In this document: piece by piece, positions 55,358 to 64,000 of the stretch
How positions within the stretch are numbered: position 1 is the stretch's first letter
Layout of the letters: every line of letters begins with the position of its first letter
DNA from: Leucobacter exalbidus
GTDB lineage: Bacteria; Actinomycetota; Actinomycetes; Actinomycetales; Microbacteriaceae
Direction: 5' to 3'
NCBI RefSeq assembly: GCF_017834145.1
Contig: NZ_JAFIDA010000001.1
Location: 992,001 to 1,056,000 of the forward strand
Length of the DNA: 64,000 bases
Translations under genes and position numbers: made by a program
The notes under the pieces: generated by a model
The model's input: only the letters and a program-made list of their open reading frames with translations
Database searches by the model: none
Told to the model about the DNA's origin: nothing

Positions 55358-57999
55358 AAACTCGCGTGCAATCCATGCACTTCAATTGGCCCGTGATCGC
55401 CAGCTGCGCGGTCGTCGCGGCCACGCTCACCGCCATCGCCGCACCGTCGCTCATTGCGCCCGGTGACCCGCTCGCGGTGCACCCCATCGATGCGTTCACT
55501 CCCCCGTCGCTTGCGCACCCCTTCGGCACCGACGAGTCGGGCCGCGACCTGTTCACCCGCGTCGTGCACGGCACCCGCGCCTCGGTGGGCATCGGCGTCG
55601 CCGCCACCCTCATCGGTGCCGGTATCGGTGCGCTCGCGGGCTTCGCCGCGGGCCTGGGCCCCAAGCTCGCCGACCGCGCGTTCTCACGCTTGTTCGAGGT
55701 GCTGTTCGCGCTGCCCACCCTCGTGCTCGCGCTGCTGTTTATCTCGATCATGGGCGGCGGCACCGCCTCGTCGGTGCTTGCCATCGGCATCGCGACCATC
55801 CCCGGTTACGCACGCATGCTGCGGGCGCGGGTGCGCGGCGTGGCCGCCAGCGACTACGTCGAATGGGCCCGGCTTGACGGGGTGAGTGGCCCGCGCGTCT
55901 TCAGCCGCCACATCGCGCCCAACTCGCTGTGGCCCCTGGCCTCAGCCGCGACCCTCGGCATCGGCCAGGCCATCATTTGGGTGTCGGCCCTAGGCTTTCT
56001 CGGCCTCGGCACCGCGCCCCCTGCCCCCGAGTGGGGAGCGATGCTCAACGCGGGCCGCGTCTACCTCACCTCGGCGTGGTGGATGACCGTGTTCCCCGGT
56101 CTCGCCATCGTCGCCATCGCGAGTGCGCTCACCGTGCTCGGCCGGGCGGCGGGCGCCCCGCGCACCCACCGCACTCGTACCCGCACCAGCATCCGCGCAA
56201 GTGGTCGCGCAGGTAGTCGCGCCGCTGCCCGTGCTGGCGAAGCGGGCACTTCAGCTGCCGTCGATCGCTCAGCCGCGCCGGTAGTTGCGCCCGCTGCCGC
56301 CACCGCAACCGACACCGTAACCGACACTGCGACCGCCGCGACCGCCGCGCTGTCGATCACCGACCTCAGCGTCTCAACGGCCGCGGGCGTACCCGTGCTC
56401 GATCGCGTTTCGCTGAGCGTGGCCCCCGGCGAGTGCCTCGCCATCGTGGGTGAATCGGGCGCCGGTAAATCGGTGCTCGCCCGCACCCTCTTGGGCCTCA
56501 CCCAGGAGGCCCCCGAATGGCGCGTGTCTGCCGCAAGCCTCGCCATCGCGGGCACCGAACTGCGCGACGCATCCCCCCGCGCTTGGCGCCGCACCCGCGG
56601 CACCGGCGTCGCCCTCGTGCTGCAAGATGCGCTGCAGTCGCTCGACCCGCTGCGCACCATCGAAGACGAGGTCGGTGAAACACTCGCCCTACGCGGAGTG
56701 CGCGGCTCCGCCCTGCGCACCCGCGTCATCGCGGCCCTCGAAGCCGCCGGGCTCCCCCAAGCAGCTTCACGATTGCGGCAGCGACCGAGCGAGCTGTCGG
56801 GCGGTATGCGGCAGCGCGCCCTCATCGCGTCGGCGCTCGTGGGCGACCCCGCCCTGCTCATCGCTGATGAACCGACGACCGCGCTCGACCCGGCGACGTC
56901 GTTGCGTGTGCAGCGACTGTTTCGCAGCATCGTTGACGACGGCACCTCGGTTGTGCTCATCAGTCACGACCTCGCCAGCGTCGCACGCACGGCCGACCGC
57001 ATCGCGGTGCTCGAGCGCGGCCGCATCGTCGAGTACGGCGCCGCCGCAGATCTGCTCGAACACCCGCAGCACCCGGTCACGCAGGCACTGGTCGAGGCCA
57101 TTCCGCGCGGCCCCAAGCCCGCAACCCCCCGCTCGCTGACGGCTGCGCACACGGGCGAACCGCTGCTGCAGTTGCGCGATGCGACCGTGTGCTACCCCAA
57201 ACCGGGCGGCGGTGAGACCGGCATGTTTGGCATCGACCTCACACTCACCCGCGGCGAAACCCTTGGGCTCGTCGGTGAATCGGGGGCCGGTAAATCGACG
57301 CTCGGCCGCGTCATCATCGGCGCCGAGGCCCCACAGCAGGGGTCGCGCGAGTTCGTCAGCCCGGGCTGCCGCATCCGCCTGATCCCGCAAGATCCCCTCG
57401 CGAGCTTCGACCCGCGGTGGCGCATTGAGCGCATTCTGCGGGCGTCGATCCGGATCGACACCACAGACCAGGCCGCGGCAGCCGCGCAGCCACAGCTGCA
57501 GCCACCCACGCCGGCCGAGCTGCTCGCGCTCGTGGGGCTCGATGCGGAGATGCTGCGGCGGTACCCGGCGCAGCTCTCTGGTGGGCAGCGGCAGCGCGTC
57601 GCGATCGCGCGTGCGCTCGCGGCCTCGCCCGATGTGCTGGTGTGTGACGAGGCGGTGTCGGCGCTCGATGTCACCACGCAGGAGGGTGTGCTGAATCTGC
57701 TGCGTGACCTGCAGGAACAGCGCGGTGTCACGCTCGTGTTCATCTCGCACGACCTCGCCGTGGTGCGCAGCATGGCCGATCGCATCGTCGTGATGCGCGA
57801 CGGCCGCATCGTTGAGCAGGGCGATACCGAGACGGTGATCGCTACGAGTCAGGAGCCCTTCACCCGCGCCCTGATCGAGGCGAGCGAGCTCAGCGAGCTA
57901 CCCGCGAAGGCTGAGCAGTCAGCACAGTCAGCGCACGCAACAGAGCAGGTCGGGAAATCGGAACAGACTCAAACGGCTGAGCCTGTGCAAGCGGCTTAG
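55354..57999 (+). CDS. fused permease-ATPase-ATPase of an ABC importer (DppC-DppD-DppF)
   Basis: An 881-aa single protein that joins three normally separate subunits. Residues ~1-265 are a DppC-type permease (HPFGTDESGRDLFTRVVHGTR, EAA-like loop DYVEWARLDGVSGPRVFSRH). After a Thr/Arg/Ala linker (~270-330), ATPase 1 has GESGAGKS at 366-373, ELSGGMRQR at ~480 and LIADEPTTALD. ATPase 2 has GESGAGKS at 641-648, QLSGGQRQR and LVCDEAVSALD, where AV replaces the usual PT. C-terminal acidic/Gln tail of ~50 residues. With the separate DppB-type permease and lipoprotein it would make a full importer of unknown substrate. Confidence 0.94.
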   Translation: MKTRVQSMHFNWPVIASCAVVAATLTAIAAPSLIAPGDPLAVHPIDAFTPPSLAHPFGTDESGRDLFTRVVHGTRASVGIGVAATLIGAGIGALAGFAAGLGPKLADRAFSRLFEVLFALPTLVLALLFISIMGGGTASSVLAIGIATIPGYARMLRARVRGVAASDYVEWARLDGVSGPRVFSRHIAPNSLWPLASAATLGIGQAIIWVSALGFLGLGTAPPAPEWGAMLNAGRVYLTSAWWMTVFPGLAIVAIASALTVLGRAAGAPRTHRTRTRTSIRASGRAGSRAAARAGEAGTSAAVDRSAAPVVAPAAATATDTVTDTATAATAALSITDLSVSTAAGVPVLDRVSLSVAPGECLAIVGESGAGKSVLARTLLGLTQEAPEWRVSAASLAIAGTELRDASPRAWRRTRGTGVALVLQDALQSLDPLRTIEDEVGETLALRGVRGSALRTRVIAALEAAGLPQAASRLRQRPSELSGGMRQRALIASALVGDPALLIADEPTTALDPATSLRVQRLFRSIVDDGTSVVLISHDLASVARTADRIAVLERGRIVEYGAAADLLEHPQHPVTQALVEAIPRGPKPATPRSLTAAHTGEPLLQLRDATVCYPKPGGGETGMFGIDLTLTRGETLGLVGESGAGKSTLGRVIIGAEAPQQGSREFVSPGCRIRLIPQDPLASFDPRWRIERILRASIRIDTTDQAAAAAQPQLQPPTPAELLALVGLDAEMLRRYPAQLSGGQRQRVAIARALAASPDVLVCDEAVSALDVTTQEGVLNLLRDLQEQRGVTLVFISHDLAVVRSMADRIVVMRDGRIVEQGDTETVIATSQEPFTRALIEASELSELPAKAEQSAQSAHATEQVGKSEQTQTAEPVQAA

Positions 58000-58041
58000 G
58001 CCAGAAACAGAGCGCCGCTGCACGCGGCAGCACACAGCACG

Positions 58042-58091
58042 CGGGCTGGGCTGGGGAGACGTTCCCCGGCCCAGCCCGTGTTCTTGTTTTT
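58042..58091 (+). terminator. rho-independent terminator after the importer operon
   Basis: CGGGCTGGG...CCCAGCCCG stem around a TGGGGA/TTCCCC inner stem, followed by a T-rich run. Lies between the convergent importer and otsAB genes. Confidence 0.85.
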
Positions 58092-58099
58092 ACCTCTTG

Positions 58100-60424
58100 C
58101 TAGGAGCCGATCACCGTTCCGGTGCGCAGCTCGGCCAGCATGGCAAGCACCGCCGCGACGCTCGCCGGGTCGGCGACCCGCTGCGTAGCCGCGGTCTCAC
58201 CGTCCCCCACCTTGATGCCGAGGTCGTCGTGGCCGAGCACCGCGAAAGCGTCTTCGTCGGTGACGTCGTCCCCCAGAAACAGCACGGGAGCGAGCGGAAG
58301 CGCCGCACGAATACGGTTCAGCACATCGCCCTTGTTGCTCTCGCGCACCGACATCTCGCGCACGCGCTTACCCGCGCGGGTGTGCAGGCCAGCTGCCTCA
58401 CCGATCTCGACCGCTGCCGTGAGCAGCTCTTCGGCTTCGATCTCGTCTTTCACCTCGCGCGTGTGCACCGCGAACCCGAAGGGCTTCTCTTCAAATCTAA
58501 CCCCGGGCACCTGACCGAGCGCGCGGTGTACGCGGCGTTGGGCGCGCTGCAGTGCCTCCCGCTCTTCGTCGGTGGGCGGGGCAAGGGTCTCAACACCGGT
58601 GGTGCCGGGAAGTCCCATGAGTTCGGCGCCGTGCGATCCGGAGATAATCCAGCCATCGCTCGCCACCTGGGTCTCAGCGAGCCCCGCGAGTGAGCGGCCG
58701 GTGAGCAGCACGACCTGCACCCCGGGGGCCTCGCGCAGCACGTCGAGGGCCTGCTGCGCGCGCGGCAGAATGCGGGCGTCAGCGGGCCGCTTCACGAGCG
58801 GGGCAACGGTGCCATCGAAATCGATCGCGACGGTGAGCTGCGGGGCCGCAGCCAGCCGCCTGATGCGGTCATCGACCTGGCGCGGCACATATGCCGCCGA
58901 CACTTGGATGGGTTCGGTGCGGCCGCCGGTTTGGGTCTGCGTCTTGGCATCTGCCGCAGCGCACACCGCGCCCAAATAGTTCTGTGCCCAGTGGGCCACG
59001 TCGTTGTTGTATACCGCGCGCCGCATACCGCGCATGCGCCTCGCCTGCTCGCGCTCGGGCATGTGCGCGGCACGCAAGATGGCGGCCTTCAGCCCCTCAA
59101 TATCGTGCGGATTGACGAGCAGCGCGTCACGCAGTTCATCGGCGGCGCCCGCGAACTCGCTCAGCACGAGCGCGCCGCGTTCGTCACCGCGGCAGGCCAC
59201 ATACTCCTTGGCCACGAGGTTCATGCCATCGCGCAGCGGGGTAACGAGCAGCACATCGGCGGCGAGATACAGCGCCACCATTTCGTCTTTAGTAAAGCTG
59301 CGGTGCAGATAATTGACCGGTGAATGACCGATGCTGCCACGCTCACCGTTGATGCGCCCCACCGTGACCTCCACGTCGTCGCGCAACTGCCGGTACGCTT
59401 CGACCCGCTCACGGCTCGGGCTCGCCACCTGCACCAGCACGGCCTCGGCCGGTTCAAGCTCACCATCGGCGATCAGCTCATCGAACGCCTTCAGGCGGTG
59501 CCTGATGCCCTTCGTATAGTCGAGCCGGTCGACCCCGAGCATGATCGTTTTGGGGTTGCCCAGGTCTTGCCTGATCTGGAGCGCGCGGGCCCGAATCTCG
59601 GGCTGCTCGGCAATCTTTGCGAAGGCCGCGGCATCGATGGAGATGGGAAACTCTTGGGCAAGGGCAGTGTGCCCCGGCTGTTCGCCGCGGGCCGGCGTGA
59701 CGATCGTGTTACCGATGGACGGGGCGGTGCCGTAGCGCTCGGCCACGGCACGAAAGCTGATCGCGTCGGCCACGCGTTGAAACCCGATCACGTCTGACCC
59801 GAGCAGCCCCTCAACCAGTTGCCTGCGCCAGGGCAGCTGCGCGAAGATGCGGCGGGGTGGAAACGGGATGTGCAGGAAGAACGCGATCGTAAGATCGGGG
59901 CGGGCCTCGCGCAACATCGCGGGCACCAGCTGCAGTTGATAATCATGCACCCACACAATGGCGCCGTGACTGGCTTCTTGCGCCACGCGGTCGGCGAAGC
60001 GGCGGTTCACCGACTGATACCGATCCCACCATTCGCGGTGGTACTCGGGTTTCGCGATCACATCGTGGTAGAGCGGCCAAAGCGTGCCGTTTGAAAAACC
60101 CTCGTAGTATTCGGCGACCTCGTCGATACTCAGCGTGATGGGAGCGAGGCGCATGCGGCCCACTTCAAAGGGCTCGATCTCTTCGCCGGCGTCGCCCGCC
60201 CAGCCAATCCAGACACAGCCCAGCTGTTCAACAATCGGTTCAACGGCGGTTACCAGCCCGCCCGGCGACGCGCGCCAGTGCATGCTGCCGTCTTCAAGGG
60301 TGACCCGGTCAACCGGTAGTCGGTTAGATACCATCACCAGTTCGCGCCCACCGGTCATGTGGGTCATCTCGGCAATTGCTTCAGTCATCGCGGATGTTGC
60401 AGTAGTTGCATTCATTGCAGTCAT
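58100..60424 (-). CDS. bifunctional trehalose-6-phosphate synthase/phosphatase (OtsA-OtsB fusion)
   Basis: A 774-aa protein making trehalose from UDP-glucose and glucose-6-phosphate in two steps. OtsA (~1-500): [61 protein letters not shown], and [14 protein letters not shown]. OtsB (~530-774): [12 protein letters not shown] with the HAD nucleophile, LTGRSLAGL and [17 protein letters not shown] is 4 nt before the ATG at 60424. The first ~25 residues ([17 protein letters not shown]) are repetitive and probably disordered. Confidence 0.94.
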   Translation of the reverse strand: MTAMNATTATSAMTEAIAEMTHMTGGRELVMVSNRLPVDRVTLEDGSMHWRASPGGLVTAVEPIVEQLGCVWIGWAGDAGEEIEPFEVGRMRLAPITLSIDEVAEYYEGFSNGTLWPLYHDVIAKPEYHREWWDRYQSVNRRFADRVAQEASHGAIVWVHDYQLQLVPAMLREARPDLTIAFFLHIPFPPRRIFAQLPWRRQLVEGLLGSDVIGFQRVADAISFRAVAERYGTAPSIGNTIVTPARGEQPGHTALAQEFPISIDAAAFAKIAEQPEIRARALQIRQDLGNPKTIMLGVDRLDYTKGIRHRLKAFDELIADGELEPAEAVLVQVASPSRERVEAYRQLRDDVEVTVGRINGERGSIGHSPVNYLHRSFTKDEMVALYLAADVLLVTPLRDGMNLVAKEYVACRGDERGALVLSEFAGAADELRDALLVNPHDIEGLKAAILRAAHMPEREQARRMRGMRRAVYNNDVAHWAQNYLGAVCAAADAKTQTQTGGRTEPIQVSAAYVPRQVDDRIRRLAAAPQLTVAIDFDGTVAPLVKRPADARILPRAQQALDVLREAPGVQVVLLTGRSLAGLAETQVASDGWIISGSHGAELMGLPGTTGVETLAPPTDEEREALQRAQRRVHRALGQVPGVRFEEKPFGFAVHTREVKDEIEAEELLTAAVEIGEAAGLHTRAGKRVREMSVRESNKGDVLNRIRAALPLAPVLFLGDDVTDEDAFAVLGHDDLGIKVGDGETAATQRVADPASVAAVLAMLAELRTGTVIGS

Positions 60425-60559
60425 TGCACCTCCAAGTGGCTCTCTGGGCAGTCTACCGAGGCACCTGTAGAGACGGTGGAAAAGTTACTTTGCAAGGCCT
60501 GCATGCAATATCTACGTAATGTTTGGGCAACATGTTGAGCTGCGCGATGCTCGGCTGGG

Positions 60560-60835
60560 CTTCGACTGCGGCGGCTCGAGATTTACAGGTTCGGCCAGAC
60601 CCCCTGGCGAGAATGACCGCGTGCACCCGATCTCGCAGGTGCAGCTTCGCGAAAACTGTTTCCAGTCGTCCTCTGTCGCTCGGCCGAATTGGTACCTGTG
60701 ACCGATCTTCATGGCCGCTTTTGAGAAACGTATCTTTCCTGTGTCAACATGCGAGTTCCCCAAGCCGGAGACAGCATCGCACATAGGCGCAAGAGGAGTT
60801 TGGCCATCTGGAAGACGAAGAACCGAATAGTTCTT
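60560..60835 (-). pseudogene. decayed LuxR-type regulator, C-terminal remnant
   Basis: No intact frame, but two frames together recall a LuxR helix-turn-helix: GLGNSHVDTGKIRFSKAAMKI (compare GLSNxEIAxxLxxSEATVKT) and, after a frameshift, TVFAKLHLRDRVHAVILA (compare RILAKLGLRDRVQAVVLA). Upstream, LLRLCA in a third frame fits the preceding VLRLxA. The 5' part is missing; the IS element begins 20-60 bp beyond. Several frameshifts make it non-functional. Confidence 0.6.
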
Positions 60836-60848
60836 TGACCTATACGCC

Positions 60849-60856
60849 GAAAATCC
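60849..60856. repeat. 8-bp target-site duplication, left
   Basis: GAAAATCC directly precedes the left inverted repeat and recurs directly after the right one at 62159-62166. An 8-bp duplication is usual for the IS256/IS1249 group. Confidence 0.85.
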
Positions 60857-62158
60857 GGCCTATAGGACAAAACGTGTGTACGAGATCTTGATCTAGCCCC
60901 AGGATGACGCGGTAAACCCAGGGAAGCTATGCCCGGGCACCCTTAACTGTGCCCAAAAGCGAGAACACCACCACCTGCCTGATATACAACACCAAGCTCG
61001 TCAGGAATGGCACGACCCCCGCGGGAACCGTGCGTTGGAGATGCCCCAAATGCGGTGCTTCATCGGTTCGGAAACGCCCCGATGTGACACGCAAAGCGCA
61101 ACTGGATCAGTTCCTCGCCTGGATCACGGGGAAGGCCTCGCAGGCTGATCTCGGAGGTGCCAGCGCAGCTCGACAGTTCCGCCGCACGACGGCCTGGTGC
61201 TGGGCGCTCCGCCCCGTCATTCCAGTCACTGGCGCGGTGTACGACGTCCTCCAGATCGATGGGTTCAATCTGCGGACAGGCTGGTGTGTGCTGGTCGCCA
61301 CTCACCGCGGAACCGTGGTCGCGTTCCAATGGTGTTCTCGTGAGTCAGCGGCTGCTTGGGGCGCGCTCATGCAACGGCTGCCGGCGCCCCTGGTCGTGGT
61401 GTGTGATGGCGGATCGGGCATGCATGCTGCGCTCAATACTCATTGGCCTACGGCCCAGGTTCAACGCTGTCTCGTGCATCTCCAACGCAACGTCCGGAAA
61501 CACGTCACGACCCGCTCAAACACGCCTGCCGGTCAGGGGTTGTGGGGCCTTGCTCTGAAACTCACCCGCGTAAAAACTGTCACTGGGGGCGAGGAATGGG
61601 CGCAGCTTTTCCTGGCCTGGGAGAACTCGTTCCTGCACCTCACCAAGGAACGCACGTATCGCAAACACGCGGCCGAGGTGCCGTCGTGGGCGAGGCCGAA
61701 CCAAACCTGGTGGTACACGCATCAACGCCTCAGGTCGGGCTACCAAGTGCTACAACGCGCTATCCAGGGCGGCCATCTATTTACGTTCCTCAGCCCGCAA
61801 CTCGCGCATCTCAATGTGCCCTCCACGACGAACGAGATCGAGGGAGGCACGAACTCCCAGATGAGGCTTCTGCTCCGCCTCCATCGGGGCATGCCAGAAG
61901 AACATCAACGACGAGCGATCGAGTGGTGGTTGTATCTGCATTCAGAGTTCCCGAACCCAGCAGTGATCCTCAAAGAACACCAACCCGAGAAACGGCAACA
62001 CACGAACACTGCACAACCAGAGTCGAAAGATCCAGCAGCGCCAGTATCGCTCTATGACACCGGCCTCGATGCCAACGAAGGGCTATGGACACGCAGCGGA
62101 TGGGCGGGCAGGCCCTGAGACACGCTCAACAAAACCCACACGTTTTGTCCTATAGGCC
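60857..62158 (+). mobile_element. IS1249-like insertion sequence (IS256 superfamily)
   Basis: A 1302-bp element with 22-bp perfect terminal inverted repeats GGCCTATAGGACAAAACGTG.. (60857-60878 and 62137-62158), flanked by the 8-bp repeat GAAAATCC. Contains a single transposase gene. It looks recent, since ends and duplication are exact, though the transposase may carry a damaging substitution. Confidence 0.9.
60949..62118 (+). CDS. IS1249-family transposase
   Basis: A 389-aa DDE transposase. Catalytic region: VYDVLQIDGFNLRTGW (first Asp), LVVVCDGGSGMHAALN (second Asp), and STTNEIEGGTNSQMRLLL (Glu). VQRCLVHLQRNVRKH is the family CxxH motif. The N-terminal zinc ribbon is odd: the second cysteine pair is present (RCPKCGASS), but the first reads CLIYN where CPxCx is expected, so one zinc ligand is replaced by tyrosine. 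GTG start at 60949; no better start exists. Spans almost the whole element. Confidence 0.92.
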   Translation: MPKSENTTTCLIYNTKLVRNGTTPAGTVRWRCPKCGASSVRKRPDVTRKAQLDQFLAWITGKASQADLGGASAARQFRRTTAWCWALRPVIPVTGAVYDVLQIDGFNLRTGWCVLVATHRGTVVAFQWCSRESAAAWGALMQRLPAPLVVVCDGGSGMHAALNTHWPTAQVQRCLVHLQRNVRKHVTTRSNTPAGQGLWGLALKLTRVKTVTGGEEWAQLFLAWENSFLHLTKERTYRKHAAEVPSWARPNQTWWYTHQRLRSGYQVLQRAIQGGHLFTFLSPQLAHLNVPSTTNEIEGGTNSQMRLLLRLHRGMPEEHQRRAIEWWLYLHSEFPNPAVILKEHQPEKRQHTNTAQPESKDPAAPVSLYDTGLDANEGLWTRSGWAGRP

Positions 62159-62166
62159 GAAAATCC
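62159..62166. repeat. 8-bp target-site duplication, right
   Basis: GAAAATCC, matching 60849-60856. Confidence 0.85.
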
Positions 62167-62195
62167 ACCTGTACTGAATCTATACTATAGCCTCT

Positions 62196-62239
62196 AAAAC
62201 GAAAACAGGCCTGATCAGAATTATCTTCTGATCAGGCCT
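62196..62239 (-). terminator. rho-independent terminator of tRNA-Pro
   Basis: A perfect 14-bp stem (AGGCCTGATCAGAA / TTCTGATCAGGCCT) with a 5-base loop; on the minus strand GTTTTCGTTTT follows. It lies 6 bp past the tRNA. Confidence 0.92.
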
Positions 62240-62244
62240 TTTCG

Positions 62245-62318
62245 TCGGGATGACAGGATTTGAACCTGCGACCCCGTCGTCCCGAACGACGTGCGCTACC
62301 AAGCTGCGCCACATCCCG
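62245..62318 (-). tRNA. tRNA-Pro(CGG)
   Basis: A 74-nt tRNA: acceptor CGGGATG / CATCCCG with discriminator A, D-arm GCGCAGCTTGGTAGCGC, anticodon arm CGTCG-TTCGGGA-CGACG (anticodon CGG), variable GGGTC and T-arm GCAGG-TTCAAAT-CCTGT. The first base C is typical of tRNA-Pro. CCA not encoded. Confidence 0.96.
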
Positions 62319-62437
62319 ATTGCTTTTTCAAGCAATCTCTACTTTAGCGAGGTGTCCCCCAAAAACTGAAATCGACACCCAACAAAGCGTGTCTCCGCGC
62401 GCGCCCCCGCTCGGCTCGGCCCCGATGCCGGGCAAGG

Positions 62438-63175
62438 TTAGACGCGCAGGGTCGCGAGCAGCGCCCCGATGCGGCGCGCTTCAGCGCTTGCACCCGCGCC
62501 AGCAGCTACATCAGCGTCACCGGCCGCCGCGTCAGCTGCGCCCCACGCCGCCCGCAGCGTGTGGGTGCCCGGGGCATCCTCGGTGCCGTCGCACTCGGGG
62601 TCGATGATGCGGTGCAGTTCGAGGGTCGCGAGCTCAGTGTGGGCCACGCTGTTCGATCCCTGCTGCTCCACCTGTGCCGCCCACAGCTCGGGCACCGCCA
62701 CGCCCTGCGATCCGGTGCCCGCGACGCGCACGCTGGGCTCGCGCTCGATACCCACCTCCGATGCCTCTGGGCCGCCCGGGGTGCTCACGAAGTCAGCTGC
62801 AACGAGAAACTCGCGACTGCCCGTGCCGCCCTGGGCGATCGCCGCCGCAAGCGCCGCCCGATACACGGGGTCGCCGATGGCGTCGCTCACCCATCGCGTG
62901 CCCAAGATGCCGTGCTCGATCGTGCCGGCCAAAAACTCTTCCCCTGAAGCCAGGGGCGCGCTGCGATACGTCAGGGGCGCGTGAAAGACCCGCGCATCGC
63001 CCGCGGTGAACAGGTGCCCTTCGCACCCCACCTCGCCCTCGGGGTCGTCAAAACGGTACGACCCGACCGGTTCAAGACGGCTAATATCGCCCGTAAACCA
63101 CGGCTGCGAAGGCAGCCAAGCCTTGATCAGGTCATACTTTGAAGGGGTCAGTTTGGCCTGGTAGATGATCGACAT
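62438..63175 (-). CDS. maltokinase N-terminal cap-like (CG0192 family) protein
   Basis: A 245-aa protein resembling the cap domain of maltokinases but without the kinase domain. Visible family pattern: AKLTPSKYDLIKAWLPSQPWF, GSYRFDDPEGEVGCEGHLF, VFHAPLTYRSAPL, LAGTIEHGILGTRWVSDAIGDPVY. A role in trehalose/glycogen metabolism is suggested by the family and the nearby otsAB, but stand-alone caps have no proven function. The C-terminus is alanine-rich. ATG at 63175 without a clear ribosome binding site. Confidence 0.83.
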   Translation of the reverse strand: MSIIYQAKLTPSKYDLIKAWLPSQPWFTGDISRLEPVGSYRFDDPEGEVGCEGHLFTAGDARVFHAPLTYRSAPLASGEEFLAGTIEHGILGTRWVSDAIGDPVYRAALAAAIAQGGTGSREFLVAADFVSTPGGPEASEVGIEREPSVRVAGTGSQGVAVPELWAAQVEQQGSNSVAHTELATLELHRIIDPECDGTEDAPGTHTLRAAWGAADAAAGDADVAAGAGASAEARRIGALLATLRV

Positions 63176-63266
63176 ACCCCGATCCTACGCACGAACCCGC
63201 ACAATTTGAATGACCGCAACCTGCCAACTCGCGCGGTGCGGCCGCCAGCAAGATCACCCCGCAGAC

Positions 63267-63303
63267 GCAAAAATTCCCGCCCGGCCGAAGCCGAGCGGGA
63301 ATT
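63267..63303 (-). terminator. rho-independent terminator of typA
   Basis: AATTCCCGC(T)CGGC stem with a TTCG loop, followed on the minus strand by five Ts. Confidence 0.92.
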
Positions 63304-63318
63304 CTTACAGCGAGAACC

Positions 63319-64000
63319 TTACTTCTGGTTCTTTACGCGCGAAGCCGTGCGTGCGCGAGCGTTAGCCTCGAGCACGAGCTTGCGAATGCGCACCGCCTCG
63401 GGAGTAACCTCAACGCACTCGTCCTCGCGGGCGAACTCGAGGCACTCTTCCAGCGTGAGCTGGCGAGGGGGCGTCATAGCTTCGAAGCTGTCAGACGAAG
63501 CTGCACGCATGTTCGTGAGCTTCTTTTCCTTAGTGATGTTCACGTCCATGTCTTCTGAACGTGAGTTCTCGCCAATGATCATGCCCTCGTAAACCTCAGC
63601 GGTGGGCTGAACGAAGAACGACATGCGCTCCTGCAGGTTGATGAGCGAGAACGGCGTTACCACACCGGCGCGGTCAGCAACGATTGAACCGTTGTGACGG
63701 GTCACGATGGGGCCAGCCCACTCGTCGTAGCCGTGCAGAATGGTGTTGGCGATACCGGTGCCGCGCGTGGTCGTCATGAACTCCGAACGGAAGCCGATGA
63801 GGCCGCGTGACGGAATGATGAATTCCATGCGTACCCAGCCGGTGCCGTTGTTCACCATGTTCTCCATGCGACCCTTACGCGTCGCAAGCAGCTGCGTGAT
63901 CGCACCGAGGTGCTCTTCGGGGGTGTCGATGGTGAGGTGCTCGTACGGCTCGTGCTTCTTGCCGTCAACCATACGAATCACTACCTGGGGCTTGCCCACG
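63319..64000 (-). CDS. typA: translational GTPase TypA/BipA, C-terminal part (runs off the window)
   Basis: Ribosome-binding GTPase involved in assembly and stress adaptation. The last ~227 codons are present, covering domain V and the unique C-terminal domain: GKPQVVIRMVDGKKHEPYEHL, RGLIGFRSEFMTTTRGTGI, GVVTPFSLINLQERMSFFVQP, then DMDVNITKEKKLTNMRAASSD. GTP-binding motifs are beyond the edge. The C-terminus ARTASRVKNQK matches the family. Confidence 0.95.
   Translation of the reverse strand, partial: VGKPQVVIRMVDGKKHEPYEHLTIDTPEEHLGAITQLLATRKGRMENMVNNGTGWVRMEFIIPSRGLIGFRSEFMTTTRGTGIANTILHGYDEWAGPIVTRHNGSIVADRAGVVTPFSLINLQERMSFFVQPTAEVYEGMIIGENSRSEDMDVNITKEKKLTNMRAASSDSFEAMTPPRQLTLEECLEFAREDECVEVTPEAVRIRKLVLEANARARTASRVKNQK

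Larger units (their letters stand above)
60425..60856. other. intergenic region between otsAB and the IS element
   Basis: Besides the LuxR remnant, I see no gene. The bases just before the IS (60834-60856) resemble the IS's own right end in 21 of 23 positions. Confidence 0.5.

Noticed and set aside
60512-60784. 90-codon minus-strand open frame before the IS
   Set aside because: Only its first part resembles a LuxR HTH; the rest is frameshifted. Reported as a pseudogene instead.

Overview
The window is high-GC DNA, dense with genes that often overlap by 1-4 bases. Gene content (mycothiol-era actinobacterial operons such as argS-lysA-hom, dxr-rip1-ispG, SufS/SufU, an OtsA-OtsB fusion, DUF222-HNH proteins, an IS1249-type transposase, DUF4192, a maltokinase-cap protein) points to an actinobacterium, most likely a Microbacteriaceae member (Leucobacter/Microbacterium-like). 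The genus is an inference from gene style, not a match.

Layout. 1-4.6 kb (minus strand): argS, a DUF2993/LmeA-like protein, lysA and the start of hom, i.e. aspartate-family amino-acid synthesis. 4.6-6.6 kb: a divergent EamA exporter / LysR regulator pair. 6.9-12.0 kb (minus): a five-gene ferric-siderophore uptake operon (lipoprotein, two permeases, ATPase, siderophore-interacting reductase) preceded by a DtxR/IdeR-type iron box. 12.0-14.35 kb: a small accessory region next to tRNA-Arg(CCG), with a membrane protein bracketed by two copies of the same terminator, a 54-aa acidic protein, a hypothetical protein, a cloverleaf-like element and a 12-bp direct repeat of the tRNA. 14.5-34.7 kb: housekeeping and transport genes (GNAT, MFS, nitronate monooxygenase-like fusion, trmB, aroQ, CPBP protease, UvrA-like ATPase, LOG, RNB ribonuclease, ispG-rip1-dxr, FKBP, rsmI, DsbA-like protein, MFS). 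34.8-40.1 kb: DUF222-HNH protein, sufS-sufU, DUF4192. 40.1-46.4 kb (minus): nrtR-nadA-nadB-nadC-nadS, the de novo NAD operon, with a candidate NrtR operator. 46.8-52.6 kb: cspA, 2,4-dienoyl-CoA reductase, M20 peptidase, MFS, TetR. 52.7-58 kb: a peptide/nickel-type ABC importer in which the second permease and both ATPases are one polypeptide. 58.1-60.4 kb: OtsA-OtsB. 60.5-62.3 kb: decayed LuxR gene, an intact-looking IS1249-like element with 8-bp target duplication, and tRNA-Pro(CGG). 62.4-64 kb: maltokinase-cap protein and the C-terminal part of typA.

How the genes work together. Three coherent, regulated modules stand out: iron-siderophore import with intracellular release under an iron box; NAD synthesis with its own cysteine desulfurase, sensed by an NrtR whose Nudix box has lost the catalytic glutamates; and a TetR-flanked solute importer. 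I did not find CRISPR arrays, phage structural genes, toxin-antitoxin pairs or a recognisable defence island. The most unusual signals are the remnant structures beside tRNA-Arg, the permease-ATPase-ATPase fusion, and several in-frame hexanucleotide repeat tracts inside coding genes.
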